Assembly: GCA_900546145.1 (NCBI GenBank)
Contig: URBN01000007.1
Location: forward strand, 1 to 64,000
Direction: 5' to 3'
Origin: an uncultured Desulfovibrio sp.
GTDB lineage: Bacteria > Desulfobacterota > Desulfovibrionia > Desulfovibrionales > Desulfovibrionaceae
DNA length: 64,000 nt
The notes beneath the pieces were generated by a model. That model was not told the DNA's origin, searched no databases, and was given only the letters and a program-made list of their open reading frames with translations. A program made the translations under genes and the position numbers. Shown one piece after another: positions 32,326 to 40,129 of this stretch; the first letter of the stretch is position 1, and each line of letters begins with the position of its first letter.

Positions 32326-33039
32326 CTACTTTCGCCGCCAGGTGTGGGCGGAAAGAGCCGTATCCAGCATGGCCTGATCAACGGTGAAACTGCCGCCCGC
32401 CCTGGCGGATTTTTCGAGCAGCAGGCACAGGGTTCGTACCAGCCGGAAGTCTCCCTCTGTTTTCTGGGTAATCTCGGAGGCCAGCGCCAGCGGCACTTCC
32501 AGCCCTGCCGCCTGCATGGCGTACATGGCCACTTCCGAGGGTGATATGGGGCCGAACTCCACTTCGTAGGCCACGCGCGACCAGATGCGCCGCCGCTCGG
32601 ATAGCAGCCCGAAGATTCCTTCCTCGCCTATGAGAATGACAGGGGCACCTGTCATCTCATGGATGTCACGAAGGTCTTCAATCCTGTCGATCTTCAGCCT
32701 GTCCGCTTCGTCTATAAAAATAGGCTGCCTGTTCTCCTCCAGGAGGGACACGATCAGTTCCTTACAGCGGTTCCCCGTGTGCCGGGGCATATCCATGTTC
32801 TTCCCCCTGACTTCGAAAAGCAGGCGCTGCAGGAAGCTGGTCTGGCTCCATCCCTGCCAGACACGCACATACGCGCCGCCACGCTGGATGTGATACCTGT
32901 CCGCCGCTACGCTCTTCCCTCGCCCGGCCTGCCCGTAGGCAAGCACGAAGCCCGAGAGGTTGCGCCCGGCACCTACGACTTCGTCCACGGCGTTGTCGAA
33001 TCTGGTCATAGCCCCAGTCTCAATGATAGTTTCGCGCAT
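32326..33039 (-). CDS. Transposition target-DNA ATPase (Mu B-like, AAA+)
   Basis: 237 residues, ATG 33039 with GGAGGAACGAG. Walker A GQAGRGKS (36-43), Walker B IFIDEAD (107-113), and a sensor segment APVILIGEEGIFG. It lacks the long N-terminal helix-turn-helix region of Mu B (312 residues) and looks like the short MuB/IstB-TniB-like version of many Mu-like phages. It binds target DNA as an ATP-dependent filament and stimulates the transposase encoded just upstream. Confidence 0.9.
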   Translation of the reverse strand: MRETIIETGAMTRFDNAVDEVVGAGRNLSGFVLAYGQAGRGKSVAADRYHIQRGGAYVRVWQGWSQTSFLQRLLFEVRGKNMDMPRHTGNRCKELIVSLLEENRQPIFIDEADRLKIDRIEDLRDIHEMTGAPVILIGEEGIFGLLSERRRIWSRVAYEVEFGPISPSEVAMYAMQAAGLEVPLALASEITQKTEGDFRLVRTLCLLLEKSARAGGSFTVDQAMLDTALSAHTWRRK

Positions 33040-33056
33040 CTCGTTCCTCCATAACG

Positions 33057-35231
33057 CTATGCCTGTGCAGCGCGGGCCTGTTCCCTCGCGTACACCTGGC
33101 GCAGCCCGTCAAAATATTTCTTCCAGTAGGTCAGGTATTCCGTGGTCTGTTCCCAGGACGCCATCCACGCGACATCGTCCGGCACAAGTTCGATGGACTG
33201 CTCGAATTTAACGTTGAACAGGTAAGCGTACCGTTCCTGAGAATCCTTCCATCGCTTGAGGGCAGACGGGGTGTAAGCCGGAGCGGCGTTCATGGCCGCG
33301 ACAGCAGCATCCCTCTGTGCCGCGAACGCCGCCTCTTCCTCTGCAGTGGGAGGCTTCGGTTCAGAGGGACGCGTTGCAGGTATTGGCTTGGGTTGCAGTT
33401 GGGTAACCGACAACACTCGGGCCTGAGCCTCCGGCAGAACATCCGCGTTGAGCATTTTCGTAATACCCGCGAAACTCTGCTTCTTCTGACCTTGTTTCAG
33501 TTCTGCCGCTGCCCGGAAATCCTCCTGCTGCTCCGCCGTGCCAAGCACTCTGGCCACGGGATGCAGGCCGCAGGCAATACGGTGATGTTCACGATCCAGC
33601 GCCTCGCAGAGGAAAGTTCCATCCAGTGTGTAGACGAATACGCTGAAGGGATTGAGGTACTCGTCGTAACGCACAAGGACGGGATGGCGTCGCGAAAAGA
33701 GTGCCTCGTGCCAGTACAGACGCCCGTTGATGCGAATGCCATCCTTGGTGATGGTCCGCACTTCTTTCTGCATCATCAGCAGGGTCAGGCGCTGCATCTC
33801 CTCCGGAGTAAGGCCCGGGCCGCGCCCGGCTTCCATCACCGCTCCTGGTGTTGCACCGTGCAGGTGTGTGCGGAACTGGGGACGGGCCTTGTATTCCTCA
33901 AACCAACGGGCTACCTGCAGCTTAGTTTCCTCCAGGGTCAGGGGGCGTGCCCCCATCTTCTCGTACAGCTTGCGGTGCATTTTTTCTCCGCGCATCATGC
34001 GGGCTGGCTTGTGGGCAATGTCGTAGCCTGTGTACGAGGGCATCCATACTTCAAGCTCGTGCATGGTCCCGAAGAAACGCTCAACCGGCTTGCTCTGACC
34101 GTGGTAGGGCCATGCGTGGATGACCGTGCAGCCGAGGTCACGGTACAGGCCGAGGAATCCTGCCTGCTCAAAATCCGGACAGCCCTCGAAGAACCGCGCC
34201 CGGAAAGCCCTGCCGTTGTCGAGGTAGATGACGCGCGGGAACTTGCCCAGAATGATGCAGCTGCGTCGAAACGCCGCCGATATGCAGGCCGTGTTCTCCG
34301 TTGCCATGATCTGCCAGCCCAATGGGCAGTTGCTCGCGCCGTCGTAGAACAGCACAAGCGTCATACGCTTGGGCTTGCCCGTGTCCGGGTCAATGCTTTC
34401 GAAGTTCAGGGTGTGACCGTCTGCGATCACCACATCACCCACTTCCACCAGGTTCCAGTTGCGGAGAAGGCTTATGGCGCACTTGTCATTCCATGCCTTT
34501 TCTCCTTCGCGGAAGGCCGTCCAACTGTCGAAACACTCAGTCATGTAGGCCTTCGCGAACCGCCTGATGGTGGGGTCGGAGGGCACGAACCTCCCCTCCG
34601 CCTGAAACTTGCGCTGCACTTCCCGCACACACTGGCTGATGGCCGGGGCGTTCGGATTCAGAACGTGCCCCAGGATGATATGCTGGTGCCGCTCCGTCAG
34701 CAGCGTACGCCCCCGATGAGCTACACCGCGCCTGTCCGCAAGAATCAGCACACTCCCGGCTCGCTCCTGCTTCACCTTCCAGCGTTCCAGAGTCTGCCAG
34801 GATACAGGACCGATTTCCTCCAGCAGCTTCGGCCACACTCCGGCACGGTAGGCTTCCACAAATGCCGCTTTCTGTGCCTTGGTTGCACCGTTTTTGCGCT
34901 GCCATACAAGGTACTGCCGCAGCAGGTCCGCCCGCGCCAGCGCCTTGTAGCGCTTTTTGTCGTCCAGTATGGCCGGGGTCGTGACAGATGAAAGCTGCTT
35001 TTGGGGCAGAGATTTCTCTTCGCCTAAGGCCTGCTTCTCCTCCGCGGCACGGATGGCTAGCTGTGTTTCCTCCGGCATGGAGGAAACAAGCCATTCCTTG
35101 CCACCACCGCGTCCTGCGCGTTCTTGGTTTTGCCATTTTTCTCGTTTGGCACGCCGAATGATTGAGGAAGCAAAGGAGAGTTCAAGCAAGGGCATTAGCT
35201 CTTTTGTTGTGTAGGCTTCCTTGAGCGCCAT
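33057..35231 (-). CDS. DDE transposase A (Mu A-like)
   Basis: 724 residues. The N-terminal part (YTTKELMPLLELSFASSIIR) is the Mu-type DNA-binding domain; more helical DNA-binding regions reach residue 240. The catalytic core has D271 (VVIADGHTL), D338 (IYLDNGRAF) and E384 (SKPVERFFG), with spacing close to Mu A. The C-terminal region (residues 580-724) contains the parts that contact B and ClpX in Mu. It is complete and looks active. It follows the Ner-like gene by 9 bp. Confidence 0.95.
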   Translation of the reverse strand: MALKEAYTTKELMPLLELSFASSIIRRAKREKWQNQERAGRGGGKEWLVSSMPEETQLAIRAAEEKQALGEEKSLPQKQLSSVTTPAILDDKKRYKALARADLLRQYLVWQRKNGATKAQKAAFVEAYRAGVWPKLLEEIGPVSWQTLERWKVKQERAGSVLILADRRGVAHRGRTLLTERHQHIILGHVLNPNAPAISQCVREVQRKFQAEGRFVPSDPTIRRFAKAYMTECFDSWTAFREGEKAWNDKCAISLLRNWNLVEVGDVVIADGHTLNFESIDPDTGKPKRMTLVLFYDGASNCPLGWQIMATENTACISAAFRRSCIILGKFPRVIYLDNGRAFRARFFEGCPDFEQAGFLGLYRDLGCTVIHAWPYHGQSKPVERFFGTMHELEVWMPSYTGYDIAHKPARMMRGEKMHRKLYEKMGARPLTLEETKLQVARWFEEYKARPQFRTHLHGATPGAVMEAGRGPGLTPEEMQRLTLLMMQKEVRTITKDGIRINGRLYWHEALFSRRHPVLVRYDEYLNPFSVFVYTLDGTFLCEALDREHHRIACGLHPVARVLGTAEQQEDFRAAAELKQGQKKQSFAGITKMLNADVLPEAQARVLSVTQLQPKPIPATRPSEPKPPTAEEEAAFAAQRDAAVAAMNAAPAYTPSALKRWKDSQERYAYLFNVKFEQSIELVPDDVAWMASWEQTTEYLTYWKKYFDGLRQVYAREQARAAQA

Positions 35232-35240
35232 AGCAACCGC

Positions 35241-35483
35241 CTATGCCACATCTTTTGCGCGGCGTGGGTCAAACAAAAGCCGTTCAGGAATACCGAAAAA
35301 ACGGAGCGCATCTAGCACGCGAGGACTATGTCGATAACCGTTCATCGTGGCGGATACGGTTTGCGGCGTCACACCGGCAGCTTCCGCCACATCCACAAAA
35401 TTTTTGCCCTTGTCATCAAGAAGGCGTTGAATCTCTCGTTTGGAATCTGCGCGCTTCCGCCCGTAGGGTTGCAACTTGCTCAT
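35241..35483 (-). CDS. Ner-like HTH regulator
   Basis: 80 residues from ATG 35483, which has GGAGGTGC; longer in-frame starts have none. Helix-turn-helix at about residues 28-50 (FVDVAEAAGVTPQTVSATMN). Located between operator region and transposase on the early strand, the place of Ner in Mu, which represses both early and repressor promoters. Sequence is closer to general LacI/XRE-type HTH than to Mu Ner. Confidence 0.75.
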   Translation of the reverse strand: MSKLQPYGRKRADSKREIQRLLDDKGKNFVDVAEAAGVTPQTVSATMNGYRHSPRVLDALRFFGIPERLLFDPRRAKDVA

Positions 35484-35569
35484 AAAGCACCTCCATCTGA
35501 AGTTGCCATTGCTAAAACGGGGGCGGCCTGATATGGCTGATTTGTCACGTTCTTTTTCAACCGCCCGCA

Positions 35570-35724
35570 AACTTCTTTTGCGTTAAATTTTGCGCAAAGT
35601 CAACAAAATACTGCGCAAAATTTAAAAAATTACAAAATTTGAATTTTGCGAGCAAAACGAATGGGTTACGAGTTATCCTACGCAAAACTTTGCGCAAAAC
35701 TTTGCAACCCGAAAGCTTTGCGCC
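35570..35724. promoter_or_regulatory. Divergent operator region with TTTGCGCAAA repeats
   Basis: AT-rich 155 bp between Ner-like and repressor genes. Perfect TTTGCGCAAA palindromes at 35589-35598 and 35689-35698; related sites TTTTGCG (35576), GCGCAAAA (35613), TTTTGCGAGCAAAA (35644-35657), CGCAAAACTTTGCG (35681-35694) and TTTGCGC (35717) touching the repressor start codon. Such a cluster is expected for repressor and Ner operators governing lysogeny. TTGACT at about 35604-35599 could be an early promoter -35 on the minus strand, but no good -10 is evident. Confidence 0.75.
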
Positions 35725-36261
35725 ATGAAGGATTTATCAGAACGTTTAATCGCCCTCCGCGCTGGCTCTTCACGCCGTGAGTTCGCTAGGAAACTGGGGA
35801 TCACAGAGAGCACACTGCGCAACTATGAAAAAGGTGCTTCGATTCCAGATGCGCAATTTTTAGCTGAAATATGTAAAAAATTGCAAATTTCACCAGAGTG
35901 GATGTTATTAGGTTCGGGGTCTATGCACGCAACAGAGTCTGTTTATGAACAAACAGCCACACTCTGTGAGAGCGTGCAAGGCGAGTGTCAACGCTGCTCT
36001 AAATTAGAGCGCGACTTAGACGTTGAGAAGAAAGAACGCCGCGAGTTAGCAGTGGACAACCGCAGGCTTTACAGAGAGAAAGAAGAGCTTCTGCGTGAGA
36101 ATAGTGCTCTACGGGAGCAACTTGCCCGGCTGGAAGCTGCCTCCACAAAAAAATCCCCTCAACGATGCGCGGAAATGGATGGGGATGGGGTTCATGACAT
36201 ACGATCTGCAGTTGAAACTCTTCCTCATTGTGCTGAGAAGCGTGCCATAGCCTCAAAGTAA
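35725..36261 (+). CDS. Lysogeny repressor: XRE HTH plus coiled coil
   Basis: 178 residues, the only plus-strand prophage gene. HTH at residues 18-40 (REFARKLGITESTLRNYEKG), then SPEWMLLGSGSM, typical of CI-like repressors. Residues 85-140 are a coiled coil (KLERDLDVEKKERRELAVDN to LLRENSALREQLARLEA). There is no S24/LexA-type protease domain, so induction by self-cleavage is unlikely. No clear ribosome site; an operator half-site touches the ATG, so it may autorepress. A terminator follows. Confidence 0.85.
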   Translation: MKDLSERLIALRAGSSRREFARKLGITESTLRNYEKGASIPDAQFLAEICKKLQISPEWMLLGSGSMHATESVYEQTATLCESVQGECQRCSKLERDLDVEKKERRELAVDNRRLYREKEELLRENSALREQLARLEAASTKKSPQRCAEMDGDGVHDIRSAVETLPHCAEKRAIASK

Positions 36262-36306
36262 GAGACCGCCCCTGTACACCATGTGATGCAACAGGGGCGG
36301 TCTTAA
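36262..36306 (+). terminator. Repressor gene terminator
   Basis: GACCGCCCCTGT (from 36264) pairs with ACAGGGGCGGTC (to 36302), a 12-bp stem with a 14-16 base loop, followed by TTAATCTC. It ends the repressor transcript before the phage end. Confidence 0.78.
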
Positions 36307-36483
36307 TCTCAGTAGCCTGGTGGGTGTGTCGTTCTCAACTTGCGTGACGAACTGGCCGGAAAATCGGCCTTCGTTCTCAAACCTTTCTTGTGGCATTTTT
36401 TCGCGGGCGGTCAAGTGTCAGGCCCGCGCCAGTCAAGGGAGAGTCGCCTATTGGTCCAGCAGGATCGGCTCCATCCCTCAGTC
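36307..36483. other. Probable prophage left end with transposase-site repeats
   Basis: No gene. Two identical copies of TCGTTCTCAA (36329-36338 and 36371-36380), 42 bp apart, resemble transposase end-binding sites in layout, and related GGTCAAG and AGTCAAG words follow at about 36409 and 36435. Read on the phage strand, a plausible terminal TG is TGACACTTGACC (starting at 36420). The boundary with host DNA is between here and 36484 and is uncertain. Confidence 0.5.
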
Positions 36484-39396
36484 TCATCTATCGTGACCCC
36501 CTACATTGGTGAAGAGAAGGTAGTGGTTCTCGCGGCCAAACTCGTAGAGACGCCGCGTGATTTCCACATCCATCTGGCAGTACCGCCGGATTTCTTCCAC
36601 GCGGCCTTCCTTCCACCATTCAAGGGCCTTCATTCCGTCCGCGCTCTTTGGCGCGTCCAGGGTGGCCCTGCCGAGATTGTCGAGGGAGACCCCGTAGCCC
36701 AGGAAGCGGCGTATCTCCTGAAGCATGTCGAGTCCCTTCAGTCCGCTCAGTCTGTAGGGCGCGAAAGGCTGCAGGACGGCGTAGTCGAAGCGGAAGCTGT
36801 TGAATCCGACGACAAGCCCTGCTTCGCTGAAAATGCGGAAGAGTTCCCCGAGCCCATCCTGCCCGAAACTCCTGTATTCCGAGCCGTCCCAGCAGACGCA
36901 CACGCTGACACCCATCTCGCCAGCCCTGTTCCAGCCTCCCACGTCCTTCGCAGAACGGCGGGTCTCCACGTCGAAGACAATCACGGGGCCCGGTCCAGGC
37001 TCGTATTCGCTTCCTGACAGCGAGTCTCTGTCCCCTTCCACTCTGGCGCCGTCCGGTCCGGACTCTATCCTCGCCTGCTCCATGTCTATGCGCCGTATGA
37101 GCCCGCGCGAGACTTCGGGCAGGCTGTTCCGGGACGTGTCGCCCGTGCCGATGATCTCGTTCACAAGGTAAAGAGCCCCCTGCTTGTCGAGCGGCCTGTT
37201 GCCGGACCCGCATTTCGGAGACTGCACGCACGAGGGGCAGCCGTTCAGGCAGGGACAGGTCATCAGGGTCTGCCGCACGCCGAGAATGAGGTCATCGAGC
37301 CGCGGGAACGCTCCGGCCGTAAGCCCCGCGCCGCCCGGCAGGCCGTCATAGACAAAGACGGCCGCGCTGCCGACCTGTGGATGCAGGGGAATGGAAATAC
37401 CGCCGAGGTCGTTTCTGTCTGCCATGATGAGGAGCGGCATGAGACCTATGGACACATGCTCCAGAGCGTGGATGGAGCCCATGAAATGGTAAAAGTTGTC
37501 CTCCACCCTGTGGCGGATTTCATCGGGGATAACAAACCAGAGCCCCTCTGTTTCAAAAACCTGGGCCGGCATTTCGAGGGGCATGATGTCCATGAGCTGC
37601 ATGGAGCCGTTCAGGCGGCGCTCATAGCCGGTAATCTGGTCAGTGACCCTGAGCCTTCCGAACCGCACCGGCATGTTGAAGACACGGCCTTCCGTGTAGA
37701 CGCTGAGAATTTCCGTGGACTTGCTCGAGCGCACGTTGGTATGCCACTTTACTTCCCTGGGCACGGCGTAGGCTATCCGCTCCCCCATATCGAGCTTCGA
37801 GATGACGTAGGAGCGGCCGTGATGCAGGTAGACGGCCCCCTCATGCGTTTCCCTGAAGGCTCTGTGGGCGTCGATCTCCCCGATGACGTTTTTCTCTGTA
37901 TCGACAATCTGAAAGGTCGTGCCGCTGCCGCGCAGACTCACGTCCCGCTGGGGACGCCTGCGCGCAGCGAGCCATTCCTGGCCGTCAGCGCTCTCGAGGA
38001 GCTTCCCCTCCTCCTGGAGCGCCCTGACCTCGTTCTGAACGGAGGGACGCCTCATCCACTCCTCGTCCTTCCGCAGGGGAATCTCACTCGCCGCGCACTC
38101 CACATGCCGGCTGAGGATCACGGAGTTGTCGGGATTGAGGACCGCGTTTTCCGGCGGACGCCTGAAAAATTCCTCGGGGTTGCGGATGAAGAACTGATCA
38201 AGGGCGTCTTCCCCTCCGACCAGAATGACGGCCGACTCCTGTCCCTTGCGGCCCACGCGGCCCCCGCGCTGCAGAGTCTGCATGATGCTTCCGGGATAGC
38301 CCACGAGAATACACACATCGAGAGAGCCGATATCAATGCCGAGTTCGAGGGCGCTCGTAGAAACCACGGCCAGAAGCTGGCCCGAAGCCATGCGCGCTTC
38401 GATTTCCCGGCGCTCCTCCGGAAGGAAGCCCGCCCTGTAGGCGCTGATGCGGTCTCTGTATTCTCCCGCCTTCTGTGAGGCCCAGAGGCTGATGAGCTCG
38501 GTCATGCGGCGGGAGCGGCAGTAGACGATGGTCCTGAGACCCCGGCGGAGCGCGCCCTTCAGAAGCTGTATGACCAGGGACGAGGGACTCTCCAGAGGAT
38601 CCATCATGATCATGTGCCTGCGCCCCCGCGGCGCTCCGGATTCGGAAACAACGGAGGGCGGTGTGGAGGAGCCCAGGAGAAGCTGGCCGAGCTGCCCCGG
38701 ATTGCCCACAGTGGCTGTGCAGAGAATGTGCACGGGGTTCGCGTTGTAGCGCCGGCAGACGCGTGCAAGGCGCTGCAGAACTCCTGCCATATGAGCGCCA
38801 AATATCCCCCTGTAAATGTGGGCCTCATCAAGGACAATAAAAGAGAGGGAAGCCAGGAAGGTGGTCCAGTTTTCGTGATACGGCAGAATCCCGAGATGCA
38901 GCATCTCGGGATTGGTGATCAGGACATTGGGGGGATTTTTGCGGATTTTAGCGCGCTGATAGTCCGGAGTGTCGCCATCATAAAGGGCCACTGTGGGACG
39001 GGCCTCGCCCGGCCAGTGAATGGTCAGCCCTTCAAGGGACTTCTTCTGATCCTGAGCCAGAGCCTTCAGCGGGAAAAGATAGAGAGCTGTCGCCTCGGGA
39101 TCGCTCAGGTGACGCTCGAGAAAGGGCAGGTTGTAGATCAGCGTCTTGCCGCTGGCCGTGGGCGTGGTCACGACAACGTCGCGGCCGGCGCGGATGATGT
39201 CCATGGCCAGGGCCTGATGAGAATAAAGGGCCTTCACGCCAGCGGCATAAAGCACGTCCTGCATGGCGCGGGACCAGGGACGGCGTGTTTCCCCGTATTT
39301 CGGAGGTTCGGCTTCCATGACCCTGTGGCAGGTCACCTGATCCTTCAGACTGGGCGCCGCAAGCAGCGCTTCGATGTAATCTTTCACTGTGGCCAT
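36484..39396 (-). CDS. DUF1998-type DEAH helicase fused to DEDD exonuclease
   Basis: 970 residues from ATG 39396. Helicase motifs: TPTASGKT (78-85), LDEAHIYRG, LCTATVGNP, and GRVGRKGQESAVILVGG in motif VI. A zinc-like cluster CPCLNGCPSCVQSPKCGSGN lies in the DUF1998 region. The C-terminal 170 residues are an RNase H-fold exonuclease of the DEDD type: VIVFDVETRR, VVGFNSFRFDYAVL and CQMDVEITRRLYEFG. Likely a DNA repair/processing helicase-nuclease. The protein ends NVGGHDR right at the prophage side; relatives often continue some ten residues, so the phage may have trimmed it. A 14-bp hairpin covers the start codon. Confidence 0.85.
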   Translation of the reverse strand: MATVKDYIEALLAAPSLKDQVTCHRVMEAEPPKYGETRRPWSRAMQDVLYAAGVKALYSHQALAMDIIRAGRDVVVTTPTASGKTLIYNLPFLERHLSDPEATALYLFPLKALAQDQKKSLEGLTIHWPGEARPTVALYDGDTPDYQRAKIRKNPPNVLITNPEMLHLGILPYHENWTTFLASLSFIVLDEAHIYRGIFGAHMAGVLQRLARVCRRYNANPVHILCTATVGNPGQLGQLLLGSSTPPSVVSESGAPRGRRHMIMMDPLESPSSLVIQLLKGALRRGLRTIVYCRSRRMTELISLWASQKAGEYRDRISAYRAGFLPEERREIEARMASGQLLAVVSTSALELGIDIGSLDVCILVGYPGSIMQTLQRGGRVGRKGQESAVILVGGEDALDQFFIRNPEEFFRRPPENAVLNPDNSVILSRHVECAASEIPLRKDEEWMRRPSVQNEVRALQEEGKLLESADGQEWLAARRRPQRDVSLRGSGTTFQIVDTEKNVIGEIDAHRAFRETHEGAVYLHHGRSYVISKLDMGERIAYAVPREVKWHTNVRSSKSTEILSVYTEGRVFNMPVRFGRLRVTDQITGYERRLNGSMQLMDIMPLEMPAQVFETEGLWFVIPDEIRHRVEDNFYHFMGSIHALEHVSIGLMPLLIMADRNDLGGISIPLHPQVGSAAVFVYDGLPGGAGLTAGAFPRLDDLILGVRQTLMTCPCLNGCPSCVQSPKCGSGNRPLDKQGALYLVNEIIGTGDTSRNSLPEVSRGLIRRIDMEQARIESGPDGARVEGDRDSLSGSEYEPGPGPVIVFDVETRRSAKDVGGWNRAGEMGVSVCVCWDGSEYRSFGQDGLGELFRIFSEAGLVVGFNSFRFDYAVLQPFAPYRLSGLKGLDMLQEIRRFLGYGVSLDNLGRATLDAPKSADGMKALEWWKEGRVEEIRRYCQMDVEITRRLYEFGRENHYLLFTNVGGHDR

Positions 39397-39426
39397 GCCG
39401 GGACTATACAAACCCGGCATGGCCAC
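39389..39426. repeat. Perfect 14-bp inverted repeat over the helicase start
   Basis: GTGGCCATGCCGGG (39389-39402) and CCCGGCATGGCCAC (39413-39426) with a 10-base loop. The helicase ATG lies in one arm, so the hairpin would hide the start in mRNA, and no separate ribosome site is visible. It also follows the nitroreductase stop by 10 bp but has no T tract. Confidence 0.75.
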
Positions 39427-39435
39427 CGCAAGAAA

Positions 39436-40050
39436 TTAGGCGGGAAGCGAGCAGGACTGTGTGATGGCCACCTTCCAGCCGGACGGAAGCGGCAGCTGGC
39501 CGTCAAGAGCGTCATGGTGCTGCCACTTGACACAGTTGGCGAGCCCCTTTGAGGCACAGTAGAGCCCCACGCCCTGATAGGCGGAACCGCAGTGCATGGC
39601 GCCAAAGGGATCGTCGTCCGGTACGCAGTAGAGAAGAATGCAGCCCGAGTGGTCAAAGCGGGAGCGCTGGTCGCCCGCGATCACGCGCTTCACCGCGTTT
39701 TTTTCGGGCAGATACTGCCAGACGCCGTCTCCGCGCACGGCAAAGACGATAAGCTTCTGATAGTTCATGGCCGTGGGAATCACGTGCTTTCCGTTTTCCC
39801 TGTTGATGCCCCAGGCGGACCACAGGAGGCCTGAAAGGAGCTCAGGAGAAAGCTCGGCATCAGTGAATGTTCTGTTCGTGCGGCGCAGGGAAAGGCATTC
39901 CATGAGCGGTTTTCCGCCCTTCAGATCCGGTTTCGGAAGTTCAATGATACTGCCGTCCCCATCCCCCTTTGCAGGCCCGGCGGCCTGGGCAGTACTGGCG
40001 CCGGCGATGACAAGAGCGGCTGCGGAGGAAAGGAATGTTCTTCTGTCCAT
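39436..40050 (-). CDS. SagB/ThcOx-like nitroreductase with signal peptide
   Basis: 204 residues from ATG 40050, which has a GAGG site. N-terminus MDRRTFLSSAAALVIAGAST followed by AQAAG looks like a Tat/Sec export signal with a cleavage site. The body has LRRTNRTFTDAELSPELLSG and LLWSAWGINRENGKHVIPTA, the FMN-binding nitroreductase pattern, and the C-terminal SAYQGVGLYCASKGLANCVK. A periplasmic flavoprotein oxidoreductase; substrate unknown. This family is common in anaerobic deltaproteobacteria. Confidence 0.83.
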   Translation of the reverse strand: MDRRTFLSSAAALVIAGASTAQAAGPAKGDGDGSIIELPKPDLKGGKPLMECLSLRRTNRTFTDAELSPELLSGLLWSAWGINRENGKHVIPTAMNYQKLIVFAVRGDGVWQYLPEKNAVKRVIAGDQRSRFDHSGCILLYCVPDDDPFGAMHCGSAYQGVGLYCASKGLANCVKWQHHDALDGQLPLPSGWKVAITQSCSLPA

Positions 40051-40061
40051 ATAGTACCTCA

Positions 40062-40111
40062 TAAAAAACCGGCGGATCGGACGGCCCACAGGGCAGGCCC
40101 GGTCCGCCGCA
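40062..40111 (-). terminator. Terminator of the copper ATPase gene
   Basis: On the minus strand GCGGCGGA (from 40110) pairs with TCCGCCGG (to 40069) around an inner GGGCC/GGCCC stem, followed directly by TTTTTT (40068-40063). Located between the ATPase stop (40130) and the nitroreductase start, so it insulates the two. Confidence 0.75.
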
Positions 40112-40129
40112 GCGTGAAGAAAAAAGAAA

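Larger units (their letters stand above)
1..36483 (-). mobile_element. Mu-like prophage (right end outside the window)
   Basis: Continuous minus-strand phage genome running from transposase A (35231) through B, Gam, GemA, lysis, terminase, portal, head, contractile tail and tail fibres to the window edge. Only the repressor at 35725 is on the plus strand, as in phage Mu. The left phage end must lie between the repressor terminator (36306) and the stop codon of the host helicase (36484); the exact boundary cannot be read because the other end and the target duplication are not in the window. All modules look intact apart from a possible one-base deletion in the capsid gene. The head module is of lambda D/E type, so the phage is a mosaic. 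Confidence 0.93.

Noticed and set aside
33393..34991. 532-codon open frame opposite transposase A
   Set aside because: Shadow of the transposase, whose DDE residues and codon pattern are intact.
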